A stretch of DNA of 64,000 bases from Dermatophagoides farinae (taxonomy: Eukaryota > Arthropoda > Arachnida > Sarcoptiformes > Pyroglyphidae): NCBI RefSeq assembly GCF_024713945.1, contig NC_134677.1, positions 3,103,001-3,167,000 of the forward strand, in the 5' to 3' direction. The translations under genes and the position numbers were made by a program. Under the pieces are notes generated by a model. The model was not told where the DNA came from. It made no database searches and saw only the letters and a program-made list of their open reading frames with translations. Positions 24,856 through 35,798 of the stretch are shown in pieces. Numbering within the stretch: the stretch's first letter is position 1; every line of letters begins with the position of its first letter.

Positions 24856-26478
24856 CTAATTGACGGTCACTTTTTTCTGTACTGATTTATTCATATCGGC
24901 TTTATGTAAACGAATTTTTTCCTCATTGAAAGCTAATCGATTTGCTTTCTTTTCTGCCCGACGTTCGGCTCGTAATTCTTTAAGTTCTTTTTTACGCTGT
25001 CTCCTTTCATCGGTTGTTTCGTTTTTAAGTCGAACTGAGAGCTCAGATAAACGAGACATATTGCTCCTTGTGGATTTACCATCTAAATTGACCAATGTAT
25101 TCATCCCAAGATTAGAACCAGTTTTAGTAGGCATTCCAGTTCTTTGATCGATACGGATATGACTGTTCTTGACAATTTTATTTCCATAACGGTCAATAGA
25201 TTCATTCAATACTTTCGGATGATAATTAGTGTTGCTATATACGCTTAGAATTGATTCACAATCGAAACGATCCTTGTCGCCTTTTCTTCCGGTATCAACA
25301 ATTACAACTTCTTCCTTTTCACTGTCACTTGAGGATTCAATTAATTCATCATCACCATGAGCCATGATTTGATTATCATTATTTTCTGATTTCAAATATT
25401 TTCTTCGAACATAATCGATTGCCTGTTCATTACGTTCATATTCAAGCCACGTTCCGGATTTGAATTGTTCATATTCTTCTACCAATTTGGCCATCAAATC
25501 ACTGCGATTAGGATCGATATCGCCACTGATTTCTTCAGTATCTAATGCACCGATTTCCATCTGATCGGCATATTCTCGAATGAACATTTGTTCAAATTGC
25601 TCATCCAATGTTTGAAGTTTTTCGTTTCGAGGTAAAACTGATGATGACATTGAATATTCAGTGAAATGTGTAGAAGCTGACGTTTTTACGGTTTGTCCAT
25701 CGTCATCTTCAGCAAGACCAAAGAATCGTTTAATATTCTTTTTATTCATCACTTTTGCATCAATATTGAATTGATCGGTAGCTTCGTCATCATCATCATC
25801 ACTGCCATTAAATCCACAGACTGACAAATTATCTTCTGCATCTTCAACTTCATCTTGTTCGATTCGATAATCATCGATAGTGTCATTGATATCAACGATT
25901 CGTTCATTTTTATTTCCATTGTGAGGATGCATGGCTTGCATGACGAAGTCATCATCAATTTGATTGTTTGGATCGTCGAAATCAAAATCATCTTCCATGG
26001 CTTCGACTACATCTGGATCCCAATCCAATTGTGGGCCCACAGGTAAAGCAGCTTTTTTATTGAGATCATCTTTTTCCACTACAGTAGATTCAAATACCGA
26101 TGAAGGCAGCATTAACAATGGCTTTTTATTTTCCCGATTCTTTTTGATCGTCTCGTAATCGATACCTTTTGGTAGGGCAATTTCAGTGACATCAGTCAGA
26201 TGTTGAAGATAATTATAATCATCATCAAAATAAATGCCATATTTGATTTGTTCTTCACGGCGTTTTTGACGATCTTTTAGGGATTTTTGTGGATCACTGC
26301 CATTTGGTTCAGGTTCTTTCGAATCAATCGAAACCTCTTGTCCGGATTTCTTTTCCACAAGAACATATTGTGGTGCTGTTTCATCGACAAATAACGGATC
26401 ATTCTGGCTACGACCAACTAATTGAAATGTTATCGAATTGTTTTTATCGATAAATTTTTTTACTTTTTTACGTCCCAT
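24856..26478 (-). CDS. LTV1: LTV1 ribosome biogenesis factor
   Basis: A single-exon gene of 540 residues. LTV1 is a non-ribosomal factor bound to pre-40S particles near uS3/eS10; its release is part of late cytoplasmic 40S maturation. The N-terminus is diagnostic: MGRKKVKKFIDK..ITFQLV followed by GRSQNDPLFVDETAPQYVL, the conserved 'HRSQRDPL..DETAPQ' block of the family. The middle is acidic with Asp runs (DDDFDFDDPNNQIDDDF). The C-terminal part has a basic coiled segment rich in RRQRKKELKELRAERRAEKK, as expected for LTV1. Length is close to the family's usual 470-540. It lies 258 bp downstream of CACYBP on the same strand. Confidence 0.92.
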   Translation of the reverse strand: MGRKKVKKFIDKNNSITFQLVGRSQNDPLFVDETAPQYVLVEKKSGQEVSIDSKEPEPNGSDPQKSLKDRQKRREEQIKYGIYFDDDYNYLQHLTDVTEIALPKGIDYETIKKNRENKKPLLMLPSSVFESTVVEKDDLNKKAALPVGPQLDWDPDVVEAMEDDFDFDDPNNQIDDDFVMQAMHPHNGNKNERIVDINDTIDDYRIEQDEVEDAEDNLSVCGFNGSDDDDDEATDQFNIDAKVMNKKNIKRFFGLAEDDDGQTVKTSASTHFTEYSMSSSVLPRNEKLQTLDEQFEQMFIREYADQMEIGALDTEEISGDIDPNRSDLMAKLVEEYEQFKSGTWLEYERNEQAIDYVRRKYLKSENNDNQIMAHGDDELIESSSDSEKEEVVIVDTGRKGDKDRFDCESILSVYSNTNYHPKVLNESIDRYGNKIVKNSHIRIDQRTGMPTKTGSNLGMNTLVNLDGKSTRSNMSRLSELSVRLKNETTDERRQRKKELKELRAERRAEKKANRLAFNEEKIRLHKADMNKSVQKKVTVN

Positions 26479-26680
26479 AATATTGATTCAAAAAAAAATC
26501 CAGAAACATTCAACATAAACTCAGAATTTTCTAAACATGCTTACGCCACTATATCCACATCTGTATCTACTTACAGTGGATACAGTATCCCCCTTGATCG
26601 ATTCGTATTCGTAAAACATGGAAATTTTATCGTTTATTAGCAAATTAAAGAATAGTGCAATGTAAATTTAAAAATTTTTT

Positions 26681-26686
26681 TTTATT
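26681..26686 (-). terminator. Poly(A) signal of CACYBP
   Basis: AATAAA on the minus strand, 50 nt past the CACYBP stop codon at 26737, followed by an A/T run. It implies a very short 3' UTR before the LTV1 promoter. Confidence 0.6.
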
Positions 26687-26736
26687 AATTGATTGATTTA
26701 AAGATAGTTTATAATGGATGGATGTAATAACATGCT

Positions 26737-27453
26737 CTATGGCGAAAAATCTGGCATTCCTTGCTTATGTTGTGATTCGTACCAGGATTTAGCAATTGTC
26801 CTTTTCATTTCATCATCACCTTCATCGTACATCTTTTTCATTAGATTCATCAGTGATTTTTCCGGATCACCCGAATCAATGTCTTTCTTATCATCCATCA
26901 ATTTGGGGCTAGTGCCTGTTGTTGATTGAAGCGAAGACCAATGTTCCGATTTGGCTTTGTACAATGTAATTACCAATTTGTTCGATTTGCTTATAATGAC
27001 TTTGCTTTTTGCTTGATCCAATGGTTTAAATAGACGCCCCAATGTAAAACGGAATTTACCAAAAATACAGGTAAACTTGGTGTCAGACAAGAATTCTAAA
27101 CGAATTTCGCCATTGTCGACTTTTTCTGTTTTGTCCAATTCAATATAGATTTTGATATGTTCGTTACTTTGATCCCACATGTAATTGGTAACCGCAATGA
27201 CGCCCAATTGGTCACTTTGGCCAAAATTACTTGTCAACTTGGCCAGTTCTTTTTCATGATTCAGTTTAACCAATGACAAACGATTGATTTCATTCTGGAT
27301 AAATTGTCGATTACAATCCAATTGAGCTTCACCTTTCAACCGGTCAAGTTCTTTGATCTGCTCTCCAAGCTAATAAAAATGATGATACATTAAATAGATG
27401 TTTTTATAAAAAATGTGACTTACATCTTGGACAAGTTTATTCAAGCTAGCCAT
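26737..27453 (-). CDS. CACYBP: Calcyclin-binding protein / Siah-interacting protein
   Basis: Two exons: 27424-27453 (ten codons, MASLNKLVQD) and 26737-27369, with a 54-nt GTAAGT/TTAG intron, giving 220 residues against about 228 in vertebrates. In order there is an N-terminal helical hairpin (residues 1-55), a CS domain (about 68-150, with NYMWDQSNEHIKIYIELD and ITLYKAKSEHWSSL) and an SGS region at the C-terminus (SLMNLMKKMYDEGDDEMK followed by KSWYESQHK). The family bridges Siah/SCF ubiquitin ligase components and S100-type proteins. It is divergent from NOL11: the two ATGs are 166 bp apart and probably share a promoter. Confidence 0.92.
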
Positions 27454-27619
27454 TTTATATAGATCAAATGGATTTGACGACAATGGTTTGAAGAAGCAAC
27501 TTTTTGACAAAATATTTTCATCACTCGCAATCAGCGTGGTTAAATTCCCATCATAGACAACGTAACCATCCACGTGCTTAAATGTTAAAAATTCGACAAT
27601 TTTATTCTTTTGATTCGAA

Positions 27620-29392
27620 ATGAATTGTTTTGGTGAATCGATCAAATTACCTACGCTTTGTAATGACTCTTTTCAAACATATCATCGGAGATTTATGGTT
27701 AGCCGAAATAATAATGATCACTTGATCATAAACGAATCGGCTAATCTCGTAAGCAAGTATGATATGAGCGTTAAGCCAATGGTTGCCTTACAAAGTTGGT
27801 CTTTCGAAGAACTTAATCGTCTCGTTGTTCCCGCAGTATTTGATGATAGCTGTTATCCTAATCGTATGGTCGCCGTACATAGTTGTAATACGTTAATCGA
27901 ATGGATTATCCATAATGACGACAATGGCAAGCAATTATCGCAGATTTTCAAAAAGAATTTCTCATTAGAAATAATCGACATTCTGCTACCAAAGGGTAAA
28001 CATTCAGATGTATTGATTGTATTTGCAAATGGTTCGATAACATCGCTGAAACAAGTCAAAACAGCTCACTTTTCTGAAGAAAATAGTCAAAATGTAATTG
28101 ATGAAAAAGAAAAGATACTAGAGATCGAAATGTCCATTTTGAAACGTAGAACAGTGATTAATTATAGAACAATTGACAGCCATGGACAAAACATGTATGT
28201 TTATCGTCTAGAGATGAGAAAAGGTATGGTCGATTTGTTTGGTATTTATTGTGATAGACTAAACCTATTTTCATACATAGATCGTATTGAATTAAGTGAA
28301 AAATCACAAATCAAAGGTCACTACGATGCTTTTGGATTCGATGGATATCGACTTCTCGGCGCTACAAGACACGAAGAATGCATTAAAGTATACGAACTAC
28401 TTACGGAGAGTAAAGTTCGTCAATTTGAACGACCATCATTCGAGACGCTATGCTCAATGGCCATCTGTCAGAGTGGAGCCTATGGTTTTATTGGCCGTAG
28501 ATCAAATGGTCAATTCGTTGTCGAAGTTTACGAATCTACCTACTGTATTCGGATTGGTTCGCTCAATCTTGATCTTAGGGATGTGTTTTTCCAGAGGTTT
28601 CGCGCACTTGCTGATACATTGGTGGTGACTAGTACCAATAACATTCTCTTTCTGCCAATTTCAAACCAAAAACCTTTTCTTTCGCAATTACTGACTAAAG
28701 GTCTTTCCGAATCCAATATTGACTGTCCGACAAATGAAATCCGAATGGCCAATCACAGCCAATTTAAAGAACAATTGGGCATCCTGATTTCTTCCATAGA
28801 TGAAGACGAGCATCAAACTATATCATTAGAACGACTAATTCAAATAAATAAAAATTTTGGTGTGATTGTCCGTCAACATCAAGGACTACCGGAGGAAATT
28901 ATTGCACAAGTGCTCTTTTTCTGTACGCAGAAACATCTTGAATTATCGACAGCCACGACTGACCTTGATGACCAAAGATCACAACAAATTCGCCAATTGT
29001 TCCAGAAGCTAGTTAAATTACCATTCAATGAGACATTTATGATCTCTTGTCTCAAATCATGCCGAGTTTCTGCCTCACAATCGCTATTGGCCATAGAATG
29101 GATACTTGACCTATTACCAAGCGATAATTGTTATTTACTTTCATGGATATCGGTCTTGTTGGATGCAAATTACCATCAATTCATTGTTCGTCCGAATAGC
29201 CAAGTGTTACAAACATTGAAACATATTAGCCACCGAATAGACGATAACATCGATTTTTATCAACAGTTGAGCCCGATTGAATCGTTGATAGAATTAATCG
29301 GAAAACGAAATAGTTCCTTATGGAAAGCTATCCATTCCGATTCATCGGAAAATATTGGTGACTATTGTATCGAACTTTTGACAATACCCTGA
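27620..29392 (+). CDS. NOL11: NOL11-like nucleolar protein
   Basis: A single exon of 590 residues. In its first half, beta-propeller-like repeats contain motifs such as NTLIEWIIHNDDNGK and FANGSITSLKQ. The second half is helical. The C-terminal block IEWILDLLPSD..LSWISVLLDANYHQFIV and HISHRIDDNIDFYQQLSPIE follows the pattern of the NOL11 C-terminus (Trp-Ile-x3-LLDAN-x-V, then S-x-YxxL-xxIE). NOL11 is a small-subunit processome (t-UTP) component needed for rRNA transcription and early pre-rRNA cleavage. The protein is shorter than the vertebrate one (about 720). The ATG follows an in-frame TGA, so this start is firm unless an upstream exon is spliced in. The assignment rests mainly on the C-terminal pattern. 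Confidence 0.7.
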   Translation: MNCFGESIKLPTLCNDSFQTYHRRFMVSRNNNDHLIINESANLVSKYDMSVKPMVALQSWSFEELNRLVVPAVFDDSCYPNRMVAVHSCNTLIEWIIHNDDNGKQLSQIFKKNFSLEIIDILLPKGKHSDVLIVFANGSITSLKQVKTAHFSEENSQNVIDEKEKILEIEMSILKRRTVINYRTIDSHGQNMYVYRLEMRKGMVDLFGIYCDRLNLFSYIDRIELSEKSQIKGHYDAFGFDGYRLLGATRHEECIKVYELLTESKVRQFERPSFETLCSMAICQSGAYGFIGRRSNGQFVVEVYESTYCIRIGSLNLDLRDVFFQRFRALADTLVVTSTNNILFLPISNQKPFLSQLLTKGLSESNIDCPTNEIRMANHSQFKEQLGILISSIDEDEHQTISLERLIQINKNFGVIVRQHQGLPEEIIAQVLFFCTQKHLELSTATTDLDDQRSQQIRQLFQKLVKLPFNETFMISCLKSCRVSASQSLLAIEWILDLLPSDNCYLLSWISVLLDANYHQFIVRPNSQVLQTLKHISHRIDDNIDFYQQLSPIESLIELIGKRNSSLWKAIHSDSSENIGDYCIELLTIP

Positions 29393-29397
29393 ATATG

Positions 29398-29403
29398 AAT
29401 AAA
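29398..29403 (+). terminator. Poly(A) signal of the NOL11-like gene
   Basis: AATAAA begins 6 nt after the TGA at 29390-29392, so the 3' UTR is about 25 nt. It faces the RPL24 signal head-on. Confidence 0.65.
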
Positions 29404-29433
29404 TTCAATATTATATATACGATTAATCATCAT

Positions 29434-29443
29434 TTTATTTATT
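29434..29443 (-). terminator. Overlapping poly(A) signals of RPL24
   Basis: Two overlapping AATAAA hexamers on the minus strand, about 30 nt past the RPL24 stop codon at 29472. They are only about 35 bp from the opposing NOL11 signal, so the two mRNA ends nearly or actually overlap. Confidence 0.65.
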
Positions 29444-29471
29444 GACAAAATATAAAAATTCCCAAAGACAA

Positions 29472-29945
29472 TCATCGTTTTCCACCAACACGTGGAGCCT
29501 TGGCCATGACGGGTTTGGTTGCTTTTTGCGCTTGTTTTGCCTTTTGGCCAGATTTCTGGCCAGCTTGGCTTGATTTTTTCTGTCCTTTGGTTGATCGTTG
29601 TTTTTCCTTAGCAGCACGTACAGCCTGTTCACGTTGGGCTTTTCGGACTTCGGGTTTCATATTACGTTTAGCCAGAATATCATTCAACGATGCACCCACA
29701 ATGGCCCGTTGGTATTTAGTTGTTTTACGGCGTCGTTTTTTGGCCAATTCAACTTCCGAACCTTTCTTGTGTTTACGACGGTAAAGGACAGTCCAGGTAG
29801 TTTTACGTGGATTTCTTCGCATCAAATGAGATGATTCACATTTGGAATTCATGAATTGGAATACTTTTCCATCGATTTTAACCAGGCGTTTACCGTGGCC
29901 GGGGTATATTTTATACCCACTAAACGAACAAAGTTCAATCTTCAT
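29472..29945 (-). CDS. RPL24: Ribosomal protein eL24
   Basis: 157 residues in one coding exon. It begins [20 protein letters not shown] and contains [48 protein letters not shown] and [18 protein letters not shown], ending KAPRVGGKR. All are signatures of the large-subunit protein eL24. The Lys/Gln/Ala-rich C-terminal extension is normal for metazoans. The ATG is 9 nt into an exon preceded by a TTTTTAAG acceptor. A 67-nt intron (29955-30021, donor GTAAGA) separates it from a non-coding first exon, a usual arrangement for ribosomal protein genes. Confidence 0.97.
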   Translation of the reverse strand: MKIELCSFSGYKIYPGHGKRLVKIDGKVFQFMNSKCESSHLMRRNPRKTTWTVLYRRKHKKGSEVELAKKRRRKTTKYQRAIVGASLNDILAKRNMKPEVRKAQREQAVRAAKEKQRSTKGQKKSSQAGQKSGQKAKQAQKATKPVMAKAPRVGGKR

Positions 29946-30021
29946 TTTGATCACCTTAAAAATATAGCACAAAAAAATTATAATTAACTATCAAAATTAA
30001 CAATTTATTTCATATTCTTAC

Positions 30022-30072
30022 CAACAATAATACAAGCTGACACAAACAATCACACAGTGTGTTGGGAAAAGG
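30022..30072 (-). promoter_or_regulatory. RPL24 non-coding exon 1 with a TOP-like start
   Basis: The minus strand reads CCTTTTCCC at 30072-30064, a 5'-terminal-oligopyrimidine-like start, followed by about 40 nt to the GTAAGA donor at 30021. No TATA box is seen upstream. This fits growth-regulated translation of ribosomal protein mRNAs. Confidence 0.5.
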
Positions 30073-30289
30073 AAATTAACAAACGTTGCTCACGTGTGAG
30101 TCACGTTTGCTATGAATGGCGCGCAATTTATTCGAAATTAATCAAAGAAAAATTAGAAAAAAACGGATTTTTGAAAATTTGAAAAAATAATTGCTTTGTT
30201 CTTTATTTCCATTCTTAATTTAATGAGTAAATAATTTTTTCGTTTTAATTTTATATATAAAAGAATCTATTGATTTGATTTCTTGTAAT

Positions 30290-30295
30290 TTTATT
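30290..30295 (-). terminator. Poly(A) signal of CACHD1
   Basis: AATAAA on the minus strand, about 130 nt past the CACHD1 stop codon at 30426. The 30073-30425 stretch otherwise holds only AT-rich flank and the RPL24 upstream region. Confidence 0.55.
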
Positions 30296-30425
30296 TGCAT
30301 GAAAATGATTAAAATCAACCGACAAATTAAATTAAATTTTTGATCATAAGGCGATGATTGGGAACACGTTACGTGGATAATTTTAATAATATTATATAAT
30401 AATATATGTACAAATGAACAAAATG

Positions 30426-33400
30426 TCAATTAGCCGGAACAGAAAAATTGCAATTCTCTGCATCAACGATCGATCGCTCTTGAACCGTGGATAATCGAGT
30501 CGCTCTCGAATGTTCAGTGTCGACGAATATTTGCTTACTGCGATTTTTGCTTTTTGATCGTGTAGGCGGTGGGGGTGGCAATCGACTCATGTCCTCGTTG
30601 TTGTTAAGCGATAATGTCGATGGTGACGATTGTATAGATGAATCGCCTTCATTTGATACAATCGATGCCACCGACGATCTTGAATCCATGTTTGACTTTT
30701 TTCTTGTACGGATAATGTCAGGGTTGATATAAATAGGTATATTATGTTCTGAATCTTCATTCGGAGTCATGGTAGAATAGCCATAGTCAGATTCCGCTTC
30801 CATTCTTCGTCTGATTAATGAATATAGATTACAAACTAAGAATGAACATGAAAAACGATCTAACAAACCTGTAGTTGGAGTTGTATTGATATGGAGATGC
30901 GATCCGTGCATAGTTGGCGTTGACAACTGCTTGAGCCAAAGATTCAATGTTTGAACCATTTTCCTGACTATCATCAAACATGTCGTTATGATTGTTCGGC
31001 TGCAACATCTGGTGATCATTGTGATTGGAAGAGTTAAGATATCGATTGGTCGCCAGATTTCGATTGGATTGAAAATGGAAACAGTACACAGAAAAGGTAA
31101 GGATGATAAAACAGATAATCAATGTGGCTGTCAATGGTCCAATTGGTGCAGTGCTCTGTGTCTGCTGCATCGGCTTGTCATTATGTCGATAAAAGTGAAG
31201 ATAAGGCTGTTGCTGGCTTAGATAAGGATTTTCTGATCCGAATATTCCTCCAAAGCAAACCATCTGATTGCTACAGAATGGATTGGCTAATTTTGTCATT
31301 CCATTATCCATGATACACCATTCACAGCCAAGAATTCCTTTGCATTCGCTATAGCAATTAAAAATACAGTGTTTATCAGAATAGCTAGTGTGTATGATCG
31401 GCTTACCTTTCCAATAGTTTATTATGACAATCATTATGAATACAGCTGTTGTATGAACCAAGATGAAGCTTGGATCCATATGGTTCGCGTAACTGTTGTT
31501 CATAAGGAGGTGATACAGCCGCTGTTGTACAGATTGGATGTCGTCCATCATCAGATTCTATAAATTGTCCATTACATACATTCATGACCAATGGACATTC
31601 GCATGGACATTCACAATCGGTTTGTTCAATCCGATGGCAATTGAGACAGAGACGATCAGTTAATGAACATGGACAGAATGTAGTCGTCACATTATCACAG
31701 CTATGATCGACCATACCGAATAAAGAATTGGTTGTCGTGAGCGAAATGATCATGTATTTGGCACAGGAAATCTGCTCATTACGGTAGACACTGGTGACAA
31801 TACCATTGAGACTCGTGTTAAACCGATAGAATCGTTGCATGGTACGATCAGTGTAACTGTTGCAAATTATTTTTCGTATAAAACGATCCTCTTGGCTCAA
31901 CAAACTATTCATCATATGGGGTTCCTTGTGCGTTAAATGTTGTCTTTCAATCATGGCCAATGTTGGCATATTGGACAACGACGAATGTACGATGATATAA
32001 CCAAATTGATCAACAAGGAAACATGAAGCTTTATCACGCCGACAGATGGATACCATCGCATCGAGTATACGATGAAAGTATCCAAGCGTTAAATCGATAC
32101 CAATAACAGCCCATACCTCGTCATTTTCCGAATACTTGCTTTGGTTGGTAGTTTTGTAGATTGCCTGACTGATTGTCACAATGTATCCACTGCCTCCTAC
32201 GTCCATATATGGCGGCAATAGATGAATCTTTTCTGGTTCAGCAATCGCTCGAATGTACCATGGACGATTTTTTGGTCGATAAGAAAGATCCATAAGTGAA
32301 CCCGGAAATACGGTAAACAAACCACTTACAACAGCAATGTATTTACGGACTACATATTTGGAACATTCTGTTATTTCTTGATTTCTCCGTTGCCAATGAT
32401 CAATCAGTTCATTCACTAGAATTAAATCTGGCCGTACATTTGGTTTAAAACCAGGATTGACAATTAAGTCGCTACGATCGGTTAAATATGACCATTGACG
32501 TTGTATTGTATGTGATGAATCTAAATTCATTTCGATTTGGTAACTATCAATGAATGCATTTGGGGACAGATGAACAGTGGCTTTGTCCATAGTTGCCAAC
32601 TGATTGAAATGTTTGCATAGTGTGACATGACCTTTTAATTGCCAATCATAATCTAAACGATGACTGACTAGTTGCCATTCTGCTTGGCCATGTGGTTCAA
32701 TCGAACTTTGTTTATTATTATGGGTTGTCGATGAAACGATAACTATGATATAATGGGTGGCTTGTATTCGACGCCAATGATACACCAGAGATTTATATGG
32801 ATTCAGTAGACATCCTCTCCATTCATAAGACCAATCATTGACTGTTTTGTTCCACATATATTTAGTCGAATCGATTTGATATTCACCACTGTGTGTGGTG
32901 AAAATCATCTGTTTCAGAAGAGCATCATTCAATTCAAGCTCAACCAGATGAGCATTTATAAAGGAATTTTCCAATGAATCACTTGCTTGATTCGTATACA
33001 GGCCGTATTTACTCATCACTTGTCTTGGTTTACAAGTTTCCTGGAAGTATTTGGCAAATACTGGATGGTAGATGAGTTTACCCGTAAAGCCATCCATTAA
33101 GAATGCGTATGAATTCTGGTGGCCATCATAATGAATAACGTCGGCAGCCCAATCAAGCAAAGATATGTCAATGCCTATCACACCAATCAAGCCATCTTGG
33201 GGGTGGTGGTAGGCCTTACTCAACGATACATAGGTATCTGTTCATATTTATTAATGAATTTATTATTAGCCAGAAATTTGGAACAAGCAATAAAAAACGA
33301 ACCTTTTGATATAAGATCCTGATGAGGAAGTGAGACGTACAAAGAATTCGTTTGGTTCAAATGTTGGTCGTTTTTAAATACTGTGTAAATGGTTTCGAGT

Positions 33401-35245
33401 ACTGTGCTTAGTTGATCGGTACTGTTAATGGCAACCATAATTCCAGGTCTGATCATCACTTGAGCTGGTGATTGAACATTGAATTTTCGGAAATTCATTG
33501 CAGCAACTTCCCTTAAGAATATTGTTTCCAACATGATAGGGATCCGTTCATCAATTAAGGCATAAGTATTGATGATGAATTGGTAATTTGCATTAGCTAA
33601 TTGATCGGCTATCAATTGCATAACTGGTCGGGCATCAGCCAATGATGCTAGTAGACCACGGCTGATGTAAGCAATGAGTACTGGTGGTTCCATTTCTATT
33701 TGTTCTGTATTTGAAAAGATATAGGCAACGTGATTCAATGCAATGGCGCGTAATAAACTTACCTTTAAATGATAAATAGTTGGCCTCAACTATTTCGAAG
33801 GCTTTCTTTAGTCCGAGGTAGTGATTGGTCGAATTGAATGAACGTTGTAGTCTATCAATGTATTTTCCATAGATATGTTTACTTTCGTAGTCGGCATTAG
33901 CCATGGCCAGATTGGATCCACAAGTATCACCACTAACATCATGGGCACTTGATGATAGATCCACCAGACTGATCTTGTCACGATGGGACAATGAATTTAG
34001 AATATGTTTGACAATCGATTTAGCTACTCTCAATTGATGATCAGTCAATGCCGATCCTCGATCTAGAACTATGATGACCATTTTTGGTCGAGGTAATGCA
34101 GCAGCCATCAAATTACTCTGATGTCTTTGAGCGAAAAATTGCCTTTGGTCGTCGTAGGCTTTATAGTGATGATGATGATTTAACCAATGTTGATGTAGTA
34201 TTTTTTTCCCCTTACTATTGGGATATCGCTTCAGGTTGCCATTGGTGGTTGCATTAAATTCATTTGTAAAAAATTTGGCTTTCATATTCAATCGGTTGAG
34301 AAAGCAATAATTGTTTGGAGGATAATAAGCTGGATATTCGATGTGAACACCGTTGAAAGACATGTAATACTGCCATTTGATATGCACATTGGCCACAAGG
34401 TTTCGGCGAAATTGTTCGGTCAAAGCGGGATGGAATTCTTTGTAGTGGTTCCAGTAGTCCATATCACAGGAAAATGATTTGCTAACCCAACTGTAGAAGC
34501 GTTTATCATAGTCATAATTGTAATTTCTGATCTGTTGTTCTTCTAATTTGATTTCTTGGAGCTCTTTGGCATCGTAATAGCCACTACCATTGTTTTCATG
34601 GTATTCGGGCCATCTATCTTCGTATGGATTGCAACAATCGAACGTATTGGTTGTAGTTGTATTTGAATGTTGCCCATACGTTTCTTGTAGGAGTTCACCA
34701 ACCATTTCGATGGCTGAATGGATATCCTGTACTTGTTGGCTCATCTATAAATACTTTGATATTAAATGCGTTCTAACTTGGGTAGTAGAACTTACCTTGT
34801 CGACCATGTTGTCGATAATATCTGCTGTTAAATCAACCGTTTGCTGGTCATGGTTACGATTGACTTTGTTCAATAATCGCTTCATGAAAGTGGCTCCCAA
34901 TTCTTTGTTTACGATGGATTGCAGTAATTGTGATGTCAACTTGGAATAGGCACCAAATTTGTTCAATTCATCAAGAAAATGATCGGTCATTTGGTCAATA
35001 GATACATTCTCAATTACTAACGATGGGTAAAGATTCTTACGGTTGATTTCTGATGTCACATTACTAGTCGATGATCGAATCTTGTCCACATTGACAAAGA
35101 ACAGCCTGGTCATTTTGGTGTCATTTTTGATCATTCGTCCATGATCAGGATGATCATGATAATTGATAGAGTTGACGATTCCTAGCCATAGCATCAGTAA
35201 AACAATAACGTGGGCCATGGCCATTCTTTGCTTTTGATGTATCAT
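30426..35245 (-). CDS. CACHD1: CACHD1, VWA and cache domain protein (alpha2delta-like)
   Basis: Six exons: 34796-35245, 33763-34744, 33303-33704, 31407-33237, 30869-31348 and 30426-30810, giving 1509 residues. All five introns are 51-65 nt and phases agree. Order: signal peptide (VIVLLMLWLGIVNS); helical N-terminal region; VWA-like domain (about 370-600, MVIIVLDRGSALTD); tandem cache region (LIGVIGIDISLLDWAADV, YMDVGGSGYIVTISQ, NSYTDRTMQRFYRFNTSL); a cysteine-rich block (DRLCLNCHRIEQTDCECPC); a membrane segment (about 1290-1315); and a cytosolic tail with ESDYGYSTMTPNEDSE, ending near VDAENC. These match vertebrate CACHD1, a modulator of CaV3 channels and a Wnt co-factor, down to the tail. 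The MIDAS motif reads DRGSA, not DxSxS, so metal-dependent ligand binding is doubtful, as reported for CACHD1. Divergent from VPS39. Confidence 0.95.
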
Positions 35246-35798
35246 AATTGATATTTTTTTCTATGTCATTGTGTATCTTGAAATAAGAACAATAATCAAA
35301 ACAACAATTGTGATAAATAAAAGAGAACCAGTGCCATAATGAATAGGATGACGGAATCTAGTGCGCTCACAAGACCAACAACGAAGGGTAATATTGTGGC
35401 CAAGCTAGAGTCATTGCTTGTTTTTTTCATTAATCTTTTTGCCGTAGCTACGATTGGCCAATCCCACCACTTAAAAAAAAAATCTTGTCTGCAAGAAATT
35501 TCCCTGAGAATATTCCCTAGAATCTTTTACTAGCTTTGATCATGTGATTTTTTTTTAATATTAATTCTCAAATTCTGTTTCTGATTATTCAATTAAAAAA
35601 TGCTATAAATGGATGTTTTTTTTCGTTTGGAATTTTAAATATGCCTTTAAACATGTATAATCTTTCGTAAACAAAATCACATGGAATGCAATCACACACA
35701 AGTTGTATCAGCTATTAGTTGTTTGTTTTTTTTATGTGTGTGCTTTTAAAAACGCCTATGTTTCATTGTGAATAATAACAATTTACAAATCTATCTAT
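35246..35798. other. Shared divergent promoter of CACHD1 and VPS39
   Basis: About 550 bp between opposing ATGs. It is AT-rich with no TATA box at a sensible distance on either side. A short plus-strand ORF here (35339-35533) has no family features and is probably leader or flank. Confidence 0.5.
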
